Made by a program: the position numbers and the translations under genes | Origin: Streptomyces mesophilus | GTDB taxonomy: Bacteria > Actinomycetota > Actinomycetes > Streptomycetales > Streptomycetaceae | DNA length: 64,000 nt | Direction of reading: 5' to 3' | NCBI RefSeq assembly: GCF_011044995.1 | Contig: NZ_JAAKZW010000006.1 | Span: forward strand, 50,607-114,606 | The notes under the pieces: generated by a model | The model's database searches: none | Seen by the model: the letters and a program-made list of their open reading frames with translations, nothing else | What the model was told of the DNA's origin: nothing | Shown here: one piece after another, positions 26,965 through 34,764 of the stretch | Layout of the letters: the number at the start of each line of letters is the position of its first letter | Numbering within the stretch: position 1 is the stretch's first letter

Positions 26965-27399
26965 ATGGGAGCGAGTAAGTGGGTGTACTTCACGCCCTTC
27001 GACATGGATGGGCAGACCGCTCTTGATCGCCTGCGCCAGGCCGTCTTCGCCCGGGACGCTGACTACTACCGGGCGGAAGGCGTCGAGACGCTGGCTGACC
27101 TGGACGACAGCGGCTGGCTGGAGGAAGAGCCCGCACATTCGGTGCTGGATGTTGAGCGTGTCGTCTGGTGCGAGCCGGACACGGAAGATGCCGGCGACGT
27201 GCGGATGATCGAGGATCCGGAAGTCCTCGAGTTGTTCGGCACCGGCCAGCCATCACGGGAGATCATCAGGCAGGCGGTCAAGCGTTCAGGTGACGGGTGG
27301 TTCCCGCCGTTCGGCCGCGGATCCGGCTGCTGCACGGTTACCTATCGCAGTGACGGCCACCCCGATGAGCTGTGCTTTTGGGGGACCACCGGAGACTGA
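26965..27399 (+). CDS. Conserved hypothetical protein in the island
   Basis: 144 aa, starts MGASKWVYFTPF. I recall small actinobacterial proteins that begin with MGAS-WVYY-P and contain ALDALR...VFA, but they have no known function. The sequence is acidic, without a signal peptide or membrane segment, and ends in CCTVTYRSDGHPDELCFWG. No ribosome-binding site is evident before the ATG, so expression is uncertain. Intact frame inside decayed surroundings argues that it is real. Confidence 0.6.
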   Translation: MGASKWVYFTPFDMDGQTALDRLRQAVFARDADYYRAEGVETLADLDDSGWLEEEPAHSVLDVERVVWCEPDTEDAGDVRMIEDPEVLELFGTGQPSREIIRQAVKRSGDGWFPPFGRGSGCCTVTYRSDGHPDELCFWGTTGD

Positions 27400-27766
27400 G
27401 TGCGCATCGACAGGGGTGAGGTCAGAGGGGGCAGGTGCCTCATGCCCGCCTGGGGTGAGCCTCTGCAGGCATGTTCCAGACATCCTGTCGGTCGGCCCGC
27501 TGCGCCTACGCAAGATCGGCAACCACCCGAAGACCGTCCTTACCTATGAGCGGGCGGGCTGACGTACGACTGCGCATGAGGGGCGGCGGGCGAGTCGGAC
27601 GGATGCCTCGGCGCGCCAGCCGCCCCCTGGCGGCGGCTTGCCATTTCCTCAACCAGTGCTGCTTGCCGGGTGACTGCCCGCCGTTCGATGGTCGAGGTCA
27701 TGACAAGCAACGTGAACCCGTCTAGCATCGCGGCACGCCATGCCATTTATGTGCCTAGGGGTGCTG
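27400..27766. other. Island spacer without a clear gene
   Basis: No convincing gene. A short frame ending at 27562 (LRLRKIGNHPKTVLTYERAG) may be debris of a mobile gene. GC-rich inverted repeats occur near 27575-27640. Bases just before 27767 should hold the promoter of the toxin gene, but no clear boxes were seen. Confidence 0.5.
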
Positions 27767-30115
27767 ATGCGGAAAAGATCCTTCCGAACTGGCTTACGAA
27801 GAACGGCGGTTGTCGTGTCTCTGGCGCTGCCGGTGACACTGCTCGGCCTGCCGTCGACAGGGGCGGCGGCTGTCGAACCGGTCAAGGTCGTCCCTGCCGC
27901 CTGCGCGGGCATGACCCCGCCGCAGGAGGAGGACCATGCCTCCATCCGGGTCGACGCTCCGGAGCACGGTGCCGAGGTCGCGGTCGACGAGGAGGGGAAG
28001 ATCGACCTCGCCGGTGTCCTGCACAAGCACGCCACGATGGTCGACGTGTCCGTCGGCAAGCTGGTCACGACCGACTTCACCTTCGGCCCACCGCCGGACG
28101 GCGTCGCGAACTGGGGATCGTCCTGGAAGACCCGCCTGCGCCCACCGGAGTTGGGCACGAACCTGGTGTGCACCCGTGCCGAGCGTCAGCCCAAGCGGCA
28201 TGCGCAGGTCCTGCGCTCCATCAAGGTCGTCGACAACATTCCGCCGAGCAACGTCTCCGGCCTGACTGTCGGCGACGTCACCGCGTACTCGGCCAAGGCG
28301 AGCTGGGCCGCGGCCACCGACAACTACGGCCTCGGTGGTTACGAGATCACAGTGGACGGGGGCGTTGCACACCGCACGAACAGCGGCACCCGTTCATACA
28401 CCATCACCGGGCTGGCGCCGGAGACCGAGCACACGGTGTCCGTGGTCGCTGTCGACCTGGCCGGCAACAGGTCGCCGACGCCTGCCACGGCGACCTTCCG
28501 CACCGCGAAGAAGCCGCCGGAGCCCGTCGGGCTGAAGTTCGACCCCGGTGAGGGGGGCGCCCTGGCCACCTGGCACCCGGACCCCGCCTACGACGTCACG
28601 TACCGGGCGTTCCTCGATGGTGCGCTGTACGAGGAGTTCTCGCTGAAGGAGTACTGCGAGGACGCGGCGGGGAACCCGGCCGACCCGTGCACGGCGGACA
28701 GCATCATCGGGTTCCCGATCGAGCCTCTCGAAGAGCAGACGTCGCACACGTTCCGGGTCGACGCGATCGACAAGGACGGCAAGAAGGTACGGGACTTCGG
28801 GGGCGAGTTCATCACCGCGGCCGTCGAACCGGCCGTTCCCGAGGCCGTCGTCCAGCAGGTGACCAGCGAGGGCTCTCAGTGCTCCTCGCAGGGCGGCGAC
28901 TTCTATATCGCGCCGAGCCTGCGCGGCAAGGTCGAGGTACCGGCCGGGGCCAGGCAGCTGTTTGAGGGCTGCTACGCCGCCGCCGACGCTTCCTGTATCG
29001 AGGACAACCTGCCGCTGGACGAGGACAAGAAGCTCGACTGCGACGACGACGTCACCGACATGCTCAAGAAGGCTGCCCCACCCGGGAAGGGCCCCGCGGT
29101 CGGCCACCTGGACGGCATCGCCAGTGCGGTGGAAGCGCAGTTCGTACCAGGCGGGGTGCAAACGGTCGCTTGGTGCGCCCAAAGCGCCTGCGCTCTGCTA
29201 CTGGCGCCCCCGACGGTCGCGGTCGAGACCGCGGCGGCCGCGGCCGGCACCTCCGCCGTCGCCACCTTCGTGGTCGTCACCATCGTGGGAGTCGTCATCG
29301 GGGTCGCCCTCGGTGTGATCTGGGCGATCCTCTTCCCCACTCCGATAGCCATCGGGGGACTCCTGGAGTACCCGATCCACCACGACGACGACCTCACGAA
29401 GTTCGACGACTGGCATCTGGACAAGGGGCGTTGGTACAACAGCCTCAAGGTGTGGCAGCAGGTGATCACGACGACGAAGGAGGTCACCGCCCGGGACACC
29501 CTGCCCTTCGCCTGGGACGACAGCGAGGATGCGAAACTCAAGCGCATCATCGACGCGGCGTGTACCGCTCAGCGGGGCACCCAGGGGATAGCGGCGTGTG
29601 ACGACGATGTCGTCGTCTACGTTCCCGGAGGCAGGACCTACGGCGGCGAACCGTTGAAGGAGACCGGGACTCACATCGTGGAGGCGCTGGGCAACGGCAG
29701 CTATCCGCAGCCGCCGGGACGGGCCAAGTGGTTCTACCCGGGGCGCAGCCAGGGCGGCAAGGCGGCGGTGGCCGCCGGCTACGACCACAAGTGGTACGAC
29801 GACAATCCGCGGTTCCAGCCGAACGTCTGCAACGGGCGGGTCGCGAAGACCTGTGACGAGTTCCCGTTCTGGGCCTCGGACCAGGCAGTCGACCTGACGG
29901 GCCTGACCGCTTCATTGAAGGTCGTGCCGAAGGCGGAGACGCTGCCGCAAGCCCACGACCTTTCCGCCTTCTACGGCAAGTGCAAGGTGAAGGACACGGA
30001 CAAGTTCATCGTGCTGCCTATAAAGCCGTGGGTCGAGGCGAACGGGCCGAGTTTCGGATTCCGGGTCAACCCCGGCGGGACCGACCTCTGCATGAAACCC
30101 AAGGTGCTTCCGTAA
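27767..30115 (+). CDS. Exported FN3 protein with NucA/NucB-like nuclease C-terminus (putative polymorphic toxin)
   Basis: 782 aa. ATG at 27767 has TAGGGG 7 bases upstream. Residues 1-35 are a signal peptide (RKRSFRTGLRRTAVVVSLALP...TGAAA). A fibronectin type III domain lies near residues 150-240 (PPSNVSGLTV ... YTITGLAPETEHTVSVVAVD), followed by a second, weaker FN3-like stretch. A very hydrophobic segment near 500-535 (TSAVATFVVVTIVGVVIGVA...IWAILFP) could cross a membrane. The C-terminal 100 residues contain TCDEFPFWAS and FYGKCKVKDTDKFIV, as in NucA/NucB-type deoxyribonucleases (CDEYPFAS in actinobacterial members). Codon 10 is the rare TTA. The next gene, 15 bp downstream, looks like its immunity protein. 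Confidence 0.75.
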   Translation: MRKRSFRTGLRRTAVVVSLALPVTLLGLPSTGAAAVEPVKVVPAACAGMTPPQEEDHASIRVDAPEHGAEVAVDEEGKIDLAGVLHKHATMVDVSVGKLVTTDFTFGPPPDGVANWGSSWKTRLRPPELGTNLVCTRAERQPKRHAQVLRSIKVVDNIPPSNVSGLTVGDVTAYSAKASWAAATDNYGLGGYEITVDGGVAHRTNSGTRSYTITGLAPETEHTVSVVAVDLAGNRSPTPATATFRTAKKPPEPVGLKFDPGEGGALATWHPDPAYDVTYRAFLDGALYEEFSLKEYCEDAAGNPADPCTADSIIGFPIEPLEEQTSHTFRVDAIDKDGKKVRDFGGEFITAAVEPAVPEAVVQQVTSEGSQCSSQGGDFYIAPSLRGKVEVPAGARQLFEGCYAAADASCIEDNLPLDEDKKLDCDDDVTDMLKKAAPPGKGPAVGHLDGIASAVEAQFVPGGVQTVAWCAQSACALLLAPPTVAVETAAAAAGTSAVATFVVVTIVGVVIGVALGVIWAILFPTPIAIGGLLEYPIHHDDDLTKFDDWHLDKGRWYNSLKVWQQVITTTKEVTARDTLPFAWDDSEDAKLKRIIDAACTAQRGTQGIAACDDDVVVYVPGGRTYGGEPLKETGTHIVEALGNGSYPQPPGRAKWFYPGRSQGGKAAVAAGYDHKWYDDNPRFQPNVCNGRVAKTCDEFPFWASDQAVDLTGLTASLKVVPKAETLPQAHDLSAFYGKCKVKDTDKFIVLPIKPWVEANGPSFGFRVNPGGTDLCMKPKVLP
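27794..27796 (+). promoter_or_regulatory. TTA codon (bldA-dependent leucine) at codon 10
   Basis: The tenth codon of the toxin gene is TTA. In Streptomyces TTA is read only by the bldA tRNA, which accumulates late in growth, so early TTA codons often delay translation until differentiation. Confidence 0.75.
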
Positions 30116-30130
30116 CGAAGGCGACTCGTG

Positions 30131-30853
30131 ATGCTCGACGATCTTCCGGCACTGCGTGACGTGGTGCGGGACTACCGGACGGCGGCGTCTGCCGCGGGTC
30201 TCACCTGGCCCGCGGCGGACGCCCCGTCCGGCGGGCCGCCCCCGGCGGACCTGGTCCGGCGGCTCTTCGACGTGGACCACGTCGCGGAGCAGGTGACCTG
30301 GCTCCACTCCCAAGGGTGGGGTACAGGGCGGCTCCTGCCCGGCGGTGGAGAGCTGATTTCGTGGCCGGCAGACGGCGAGGCACTCAACCAACTGTCCCTC
30401 TCCATCGGCGTTCCATTCCCCTGGCGGCGCCAACTACCCTTGTTCCACTTCGACATCATCATCTACACGTTCGTCCTCGCCGGTGAGCACGAAGGCGAGA
30501 TCTGGCGCTACGAGATCTCCCCGGACGCCTTCGACGCGGTGCGGGCCGCGACCAGCCTGGCAACCCTATTCACCACGTGGACGAAGGGGATCGAGGCCGG
30601 AGTGATCGGATACAACGAGTTCACCGGCTGGCTCTCCGTTTCCGACGGCACCCGCAGCGGCCTGCGCCTGCTCGAGGAGCGCGCGCCGAACCTCGACCCC
30701 CTGGCCTTCCCGGCGTCCATGGCCCTTTATCCACTGCTGCGGGCGCGACAGACCGAGTGCGGGGTCGACATGAGCCACATCGACCGGGGTTTTGAGTGCA
30801 TGGAGGAACTGCTGGATGAGATCGAGGCCATCCGGACCTCCCTCGGCGTCTGA
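30131..30853 (+). CDS. SUKH-like protein, putative immunity protein
   Basis: 240 aa, no signal peptide, acidic and cytoplasmic. ATG at 30131 follows GAAGG at 9 bases; a GTG at 30128 is also possible. The central part, LAGEHEGEIWRYEISPDAFDAVRAATSLATLFTTW, resembles the strand-helix pattern of SMI1/KNR4 (SUKH) domains, which are the commonest immunity proteins of nuclease toxins. It begins 15 bases after the nuclease-like toxin gene, the usual order for a toxin-immunity pair. SUKH assignment is from motif memory only. Confidence 0.65.
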   Translation: MLDDLPALRDVVRDYRTAASAAGLTWPAADAPSGGPPPADLVRRLFDVDHVAEQVTWLHSQGWGTGRLLPGGGELISWPADGEALNQLSLSIGVPFPWRRQLPLFHFDIIIYTFVLAGEHEGEIWRYEISPDAFDAVRAATSLATLFTTWTKGIEAGVIGYNEFTGWLSVSDGTRSGLRLLEERAPNLDPLAFPASMALYPLLRARQTECGVDMSHIDRGFECMEELLDEIEAIRTSLGV

Positions 30854-30963
30854 TCTGCGCGGATCGGGTCACCGGACCCGCCCGCGCCTGTCTGTCCGGA
30901 CCGAGCGGCGTCGGACCGCGCGCACTGTGCCCCATGCCTGGGGTCCGAGGAGGAGGTGTCCGG

Positions 30964-31241
30964 GTGGCTGCACAGCGGTATTCGGAAGAGTTCAAGCAGG
31001 ACGCGGTCTCGTTGGTGGGATCCACAGGTCGGTCGATCAACTCGGTGGCCCGGGGGCTCGGGGTCAACACCGAGTCACTGCGCCAGTGGGTCCGGGCCGT
31101 CAAGGGCCCTGCTGTGGGTGCGGGCGGTGAGGCGATGACGCCGGCCGAGCGCGAGGAGCTGAAGCGACTGGGTAGCAGGTCCGCGAACTGGAGCTGGAGA
31201 AGGAAATCCTTCGCAAGGCAGCCCAGTGGTTCCCCCTCTGA
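30964..31241 (+). pseudogene. IS3-family transposase OrfA, frameshifted remnant
   Basis: GTG start with GGAGGAGG upstream. The frame reads RYSEEFKQDAVSLVGSTGRSINSVARGLGVNTESLRQW, then TPAEREELKRL, an IS3 OrfA helix-turn-helix and leucine-zipper start. Near 31172 one base seems lost; the next frame restores QVRELELEKEILRKAAQWF and stops at 31241. OrfB is absent, so the element is dead. No flanking inverted repeats were found. Confidence 0.85.
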
Positions 31242-31603
31242 TCGGGACAGGCTGATTCTCGGGCGAATGGGTATCGGAGGAAGTAGTCCAGGCAGCTGAG
31301 CGGCCAGAACAACAGCAGCAAGCGGAGCCCGGGGAGACCATGACGGCGTGGTGTCCGCACTCGCGCTCCGGCTCGCTGACGCATCTGTGACGACAGGCCT
31401 CTCCATCCGCTTGGTGGAGTCCAGTGCCGGGCGGGGGAGACATGCACCATGCGCCTCTGGCCCACCTTTCATTGGGGCGATCCGACAGTATGGTCGCCGG
31501 GTGTTGACTGACATCAGTTGACATCCTCGCCTGACATCAACGGGGCCGAATCAACCCGGACATTGCCGGACTTCTGCGGAGGCCCTGGCGGCGACCGCCC
31601 TGG
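31242..31603. other. Island right end, no intact gene
   Basis: No supported gene. Several short frames look like debris. Three TGACATC copies within 31 bp lie at 31509-31539, close to the right attachment repeat, and may be integrase arm sites. Confidence 0.5.
31509..31539. repeat. Three TGACATC repeats near the right island end
   Basis: TGACATCA at 31509, TGACATCC at 31519 and TGACATCA at 31532. Another TGACATCA is at 26393 inside the integrase remnant near the other end. Spacings of about one helical turn suit protein binding, but no binding protein is known. Confidence 0.45.
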
Positions 31604-32539
31604 TCAGTGGCAGAGCTTGACCTCGTGATCCGCGTGACCGCCCGGCTCCAGCTGGAAGGTGCAGTGCTCCACGTCGAAGTGGTCACCGAGGCACCCCTGC
31701 AGATCGTGCAGCAGCTTCTCGTGGCCGATCGAGTCCAGCATCTCCGCGCTGACCACGACATGCGCCGAGAGCACCGGCATGCCCGAGGTGATCGTCCACG
31801 CGTGCAGATCGTGCACGTCCTCGACGCCCGGCAGCGCCAGTATGTGCGAGCGCACTTCCTCCATGTCGACGCCCTTGGGCGCCGACTCCAGGAGCACGTT
31901 CAGCGTCTCGCGAAGGAGTTTGATCGTGCGGGGCACGATCATCAGGCCGATCACGATCGACGCGATCGGGTCGGCGACCGTCCAGCCGGTCAGCAGGATG
32001 ATCAGCGCCGACACGATCACCGTGGCCGAGCCGAGCGCGTCCGCGAGGACCTCCAGGAAGGCCCCGCGTACGTTCAGGCTCTCCTTCTGTCCCCGCATCA
32101 GCAGCGCCATCGAGATCAGGTTCGCCACCAGGCCGATCACACCGAAGATGATCGCCAGACCGCCGTCGGTATCGGCGGGCGTGAAGAAGCGCTCGACCGC
32201 CTCGTAGAGAACGAAGCCGCCGACCCCGAGCAGCAGCAGACAGTTGGCGAGCGCCGCCAGGATCTCCGCACGGGCGTAGCCGAACGTGCGGTTCACGCTC
32301 GCCGGGCGGTTGGCGAAGTGGATCGCGAGCAGGGCCATCCCGAGTCCGAGGGCATCGGTCGCCATATGGGCCGCGTCGGCGACCAGGGCGAGCGAGTTCG
32401 CGGCGATGCCGCCGATGATCTGGACGACCATGATGCCGAGCGTGATGCACAGCGCGATACGCAGCCGCCCCATATGTGCGGCGGATACCGTGCCACCCGA
32501 ATTGGTGCCTGTGTGCCCGTGGTCGTGCCCGGCTCCCAT
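31604..32539 (-). CDS. Cation diffusion facilitator (CDF) family metal efflux transporter
   Basis: 311 aa. Starts MGAGHDHGHTG, with ATG at 32539 preceded by GAGGGAGGG. Six membrane helices; metal-site residues of ZitB/CzcD-type carriers are visible in ADAAHMATDALGLGMALLAIHFA (His and Asp of helix 2) and EVLADALGSATVIVSALII (helix 5). The cytoplasmic end has DVHDLHAWTI and a closing HADHEVKLCH. It exports zinc or similar ions in exchange for protons. The last 20 or so codons lie on the island side of the junction and were probably provided by it, so the gene stayed functional after insertion. Confidence 0.93.
   Translation of the reverse strand: MGAGHDHGHTGTNSGGTVSAAHMGRLRIALCITLGIMVVQIIGGIAANSLALVADAAHMATDALGLGMALLAIHFANRPASVNRTFGYARAEILAALANCLLLLGVGGFVLYEAVERFFTPADTDGGLAIIFGVIGLVANLISMALLMRGQKESLNVRGAFLEVLADALGSATVIVSALIILLTGWTVADPIASIVIGLMIVPRTIKLLRETLNVLLESAPKGVDMEEVRSHILALPGVEDVHDLHAWTITSGMPVLSAHVVVSAEMLDSIGHEKLLHDLQGCLGDHFDVEHCTFQLEPGGHADHEVKLCH
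31638..31665. repeat. Right attachment repeat (28 bp) within the CDF gene
   Basis: Identical to 26323-26350. It covers codons near the end of the CDF gene (the FQLEPGG region), showing that the recombination site is coding sequence and not a tRNA. Confidence 0.8.
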
Positions 32540-32946
32540 CGGCCCTCCCTCGCAAAGTTTCGTCGTACTCAGGTGCGGCGCAGACCTCGCAGCGGGCCGG
32601 CGATCACAGTGAACTACGGGTGGGGGGTATCTGGCAACGCTGCACTGAACACCGTTGTCATGTGCCCTGACCTGCGCAAATGCTCCGCAGGTCAGAGGCT
32701 TGCGACGGTCCGGTCCCGACCTTGCCGCAGACGGCGCGGTTTGTGAGTTGCGGGCCGGATAAAGGAAGATGAACGCGGTGGCGGTGCAGCTGCAGTCCAC
32801 CATGATCACGTCGTGAACGGGCGGTGAACGGCCGCTTCCATTCATCCGATAACCTCAGCCGACGTGCCGCCCGGGCCGTCGGTCCGGTGGTCCCCACCTG
32901 CACGCCGTCCGGCGCCGAGCGCCGGCACCCCAAGGAGTGAGTTCGT
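32540..32946. other. Divergent promoter region of the CDF gene and the envelope operon
   Basis: 407 bp without an assigned gene. It holds a 10-bp perfect hairpin (CTGACCTGCG / CGCAGGTCAG, 32667-32695) and a stretch of repeated GGTGAACGG-like bases near 32815. Promoters for both divergent transcripts should lie here. No -10/-35 pair was convincing. Confidence 0.5.
32667..32695. promoter_or_regulatory. Perfect hairpin in the divergent promoter region
   Basis: A 10-bp stem CTGACCTGCG / CGCAGGTCAG with a 9-base loop. It could be an operator or an attenuator; being between divergent starts, it is unlikely to be a simple terminator. Confidence 0.4.
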
Positions 32947-34764
32947 CTGTCGACCGCCATTCTCACCGGCTCGCCGGTACCCGGCTCGTCGCTCGAAGGC
33001 GATCTGCGGGCCCTGGGTTTCGACGTGCGGGTCGCGTCCACGCCGGCGGACACCGCCGCGCTGCTCGCCGCCGCACCGGCCGATGAGCGGGTCGCGCTCG
33101 TCGACGCGGGCTTCGTCGGTCACCAGCACGCGCTGCGCCTCGGCCTGACCGACCCCCGCTTCCGCGCCTCGGCCGTGCCCGGCGCGGTCGCCGTGCTCCC
33201 CGAAGCCCTGGGCGCCCTGGCCCGCGCGGTACAGCAGGCTGCCGCGGGAGCGGGCGGCGACACCGTCGTACGGGTGGACGCGCTCGCCGACCGGGTGGCC
33301 GCCGCGCTCGAAGCGGACGGCACCGAAGTGCACCGCCCCGAACTCGGCACCCTCGTCGCCACGGTCCCCGGCGACCCGCAGGCGCGCAACGAGGCCCGGC
33401 AGGCCGTCGACGCGGTCGACGAGGAGGCCGTCCGCCTCCGTACCGCCGTGAAGTCCCGCGACGGCTTCTTCACCACCCACTTCATCAGCCCGTACTCGCG
33501 CTACATCGCCCGCTGGTGCGCCCGCCGGGGACTCACCCCGAACCAGGTCACCACGGCCTCGCTGATCACCGCGCTGATCGCGGCCGGCTGCGCCGCGACC
33601 GGTGAGCGCTGGGGCTTCGTCGCGGCCGGTGTGCTGCTGATCTTCTCGTTCGTCCTGGACTGCACCGACGGGCAGCTCGCCCGCTACTCGCTGCAGTACT
33701 CGACGATGGGCGCCTGGCTCGACGCCACCTTCGACCGCGCCAAGGAGTACGCCTATTACGCGGGCCTCGCGCTCGGAGCCGCCCGGGGCGGCGACGACGT
33801 GTGGGCCCTGGCGCTCGGCGCGATGATCCTGCAGATCTGCCGGCACGTCGTCGACTTCTCGTTCAACGAGGCCAACCACGACGCCACCGCCAACACCAGC
33901 CCCACCGCCGCGCTCTCCGACAAGCTCGACAGCGTCGGCTGGACCGTGTGGCTGCGGCGGATGATCGTGCTGCCGATCGGCGAGCGGTGGGCCCTGATAG
34001 CGATCCTGACCGCGGTGGCCACTCCGCGGATCACGTTCGTGGTGCTGCTGATCGGCTGCGCCTTCGCGGCCCTCTATACGACGGCCGGCCGCGTGCTGCG
34101 GTCACTGACGCGCAAGGCCGAGCGCACGGACAGGGCGGCCGGCGCCTTGGTGGACCTCTCGGACAACGGCCCGCTCGCCGCGTATCTCGGCGGCGCGCTG
34201 CCCGGTCGCGGTCGCAGGCTCGGTGGCTTCTTCGCTCCGGTGGTCGCCGCGCTCGCCGTGGCGCTGATCCTGAACGCCGCCGTGTCGGACTACGGCGACT
34301 GGGCGCTCATCAGCTCCGCCGCGATGTACGCGATCCTCAGCGGGCTCGCCGTCAGCAGCCCCCTCAAGGGCCCCCTCGACTGGCTGGTCCCGCCGCTGTT
34401 CCGCGTCGGCGAGTACGTGACCGTCCTCCTCCTCGCGGCCCATGCCGACGTGAACGGGGCCCTTCCCGCGGCTTTCGGCCTGGTGGCCGCGGTCGCCTAC
34501 CATCACTACGACACGGTGTACCGCATCCGCGGCGGCACCGGTGCGCCCCCGACCTGGCTCGTGCGGGCGATCGGCGGGCAAGAGGGAAGGACGCTCGTCG
34601 TCGCGGTCGCGGCGGCACTTCTGTCCGCACAAGACTTCTCGGTCGCGCTCACGGTTCTCGCCGTGGCCGTGGCCTTGGTGGTGCTCGTCGAGAGCATCCG
34701 CTTCTGGGTGATCGCCGCACGTCAGGGCGCACCCGCCGTACACGACGAAGGAGAACCCGCATGA
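32947..34764 (+). CDS. DUF5941 / CDP-alcohol phosphatidyltransferase membrane protein
   Basis: 605 aa if read from a CTG at 32947, which sits 9 bases after AAGGAG; the only in-frame stop is TGA at 32938, and no ATG, GTG or TTG occurs until GTG 33025. The N-terminal 135 residues (STAILTGSPVPGSSLEGDLRALGFDVRVA...) are a soluble Rossmann-like part. The transferase domain has DCTDGQLARYSLQYSTMGAWLDATFDR (D-x2-DG-x2-AR...G-x3-D-x3-D). About ten further hydrophobic segments follow. It would move a phospho-alcohol group from a CDP-linked donor to an alcohol. It opens the envelope operon and overlaps the next gene by ATGA. Confidence 0.85.
   Translation: MSTAILTGSPVPGSSLEGDLRALGFDVRVASTPADTAALLAAAPADERVALVDAGFVGHQHALRLGLTDPRFRASAVPGAVAVLPEALGALARAVQQAAAGAGGDTVVRVDALADRVAAALEADGTEVHRPELGTLVATVPGDPQARNEARQAVDAVDEEAVRLRTAVKSRDGFFTTHFISPYSRYIARWCARRGLTPNQVTTASLITALIAAGCAATGERWGFVAAGVLLIFSFVLDCTDGQLARYSLQYSTMGAWLDATFDRAKEYAYYAGLALGAARGGDDVWALALGAMILQICRHVVDFSFNEANHDATANTSPTAALSDKLDSVGWTVWLRRMIVLPIGERWALIAILTAVATPRITFVVLLIGCAFAALYTTAGRVLRSLTRKAERTDRAAGALVDLSDNGPLAAYLGGALPGRGRRLGGFFAPVVAALAVALILNAAVSDYGDWALISSAAMYAILSGLAVSSPLKGPLDWLVPPLFRVGEYVTVLLLAAHADVNGALPAAFGLVAAVAYHHYDTVYRIRGGTGAPPTWLVRAIGGQEGRTLVVAVAAALLSAQDFSVALTVLAVAVALVVLVESIRFWVIAARQGAPAVHDEGEPA

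Larger units (their letters stand above)
26323..31665. mobile_element. Integrase-type genomic island in the CDF gene 3' end
   Basis: The region between two perfect 28-bp direct repeats (26323-26350 and 31638-31665) has lower GC content and less regular coding than its flanks. It holds a broken tyrosine integrase next to the left repeat, a small hypothetical protein, a nuclease-toxin/immunity pair and an IS3 remnant. One repeat copy is the intact 3' end of the CDF gene, the other is next to an orphan piece of the same gene end. No excisionase, replication or transfer gene was seen, so it is probably immobile now. Confidence 0.75.

Noticed and set aside
27290..27562. 90-codon plus-strand frame overlapping the 144-aa island gene
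   Set aside because: No start signal and no family; only its last 20 residues look slightly like mobile-element debris.
32769..32816. 15-aa plus-strand ORF (MNAVAVQLQSTMITS) before the DUF5941 gene
   Set aside because: A GGAAG touches the ATG with no spacer, so translation is doubtful; nothing else supports it.
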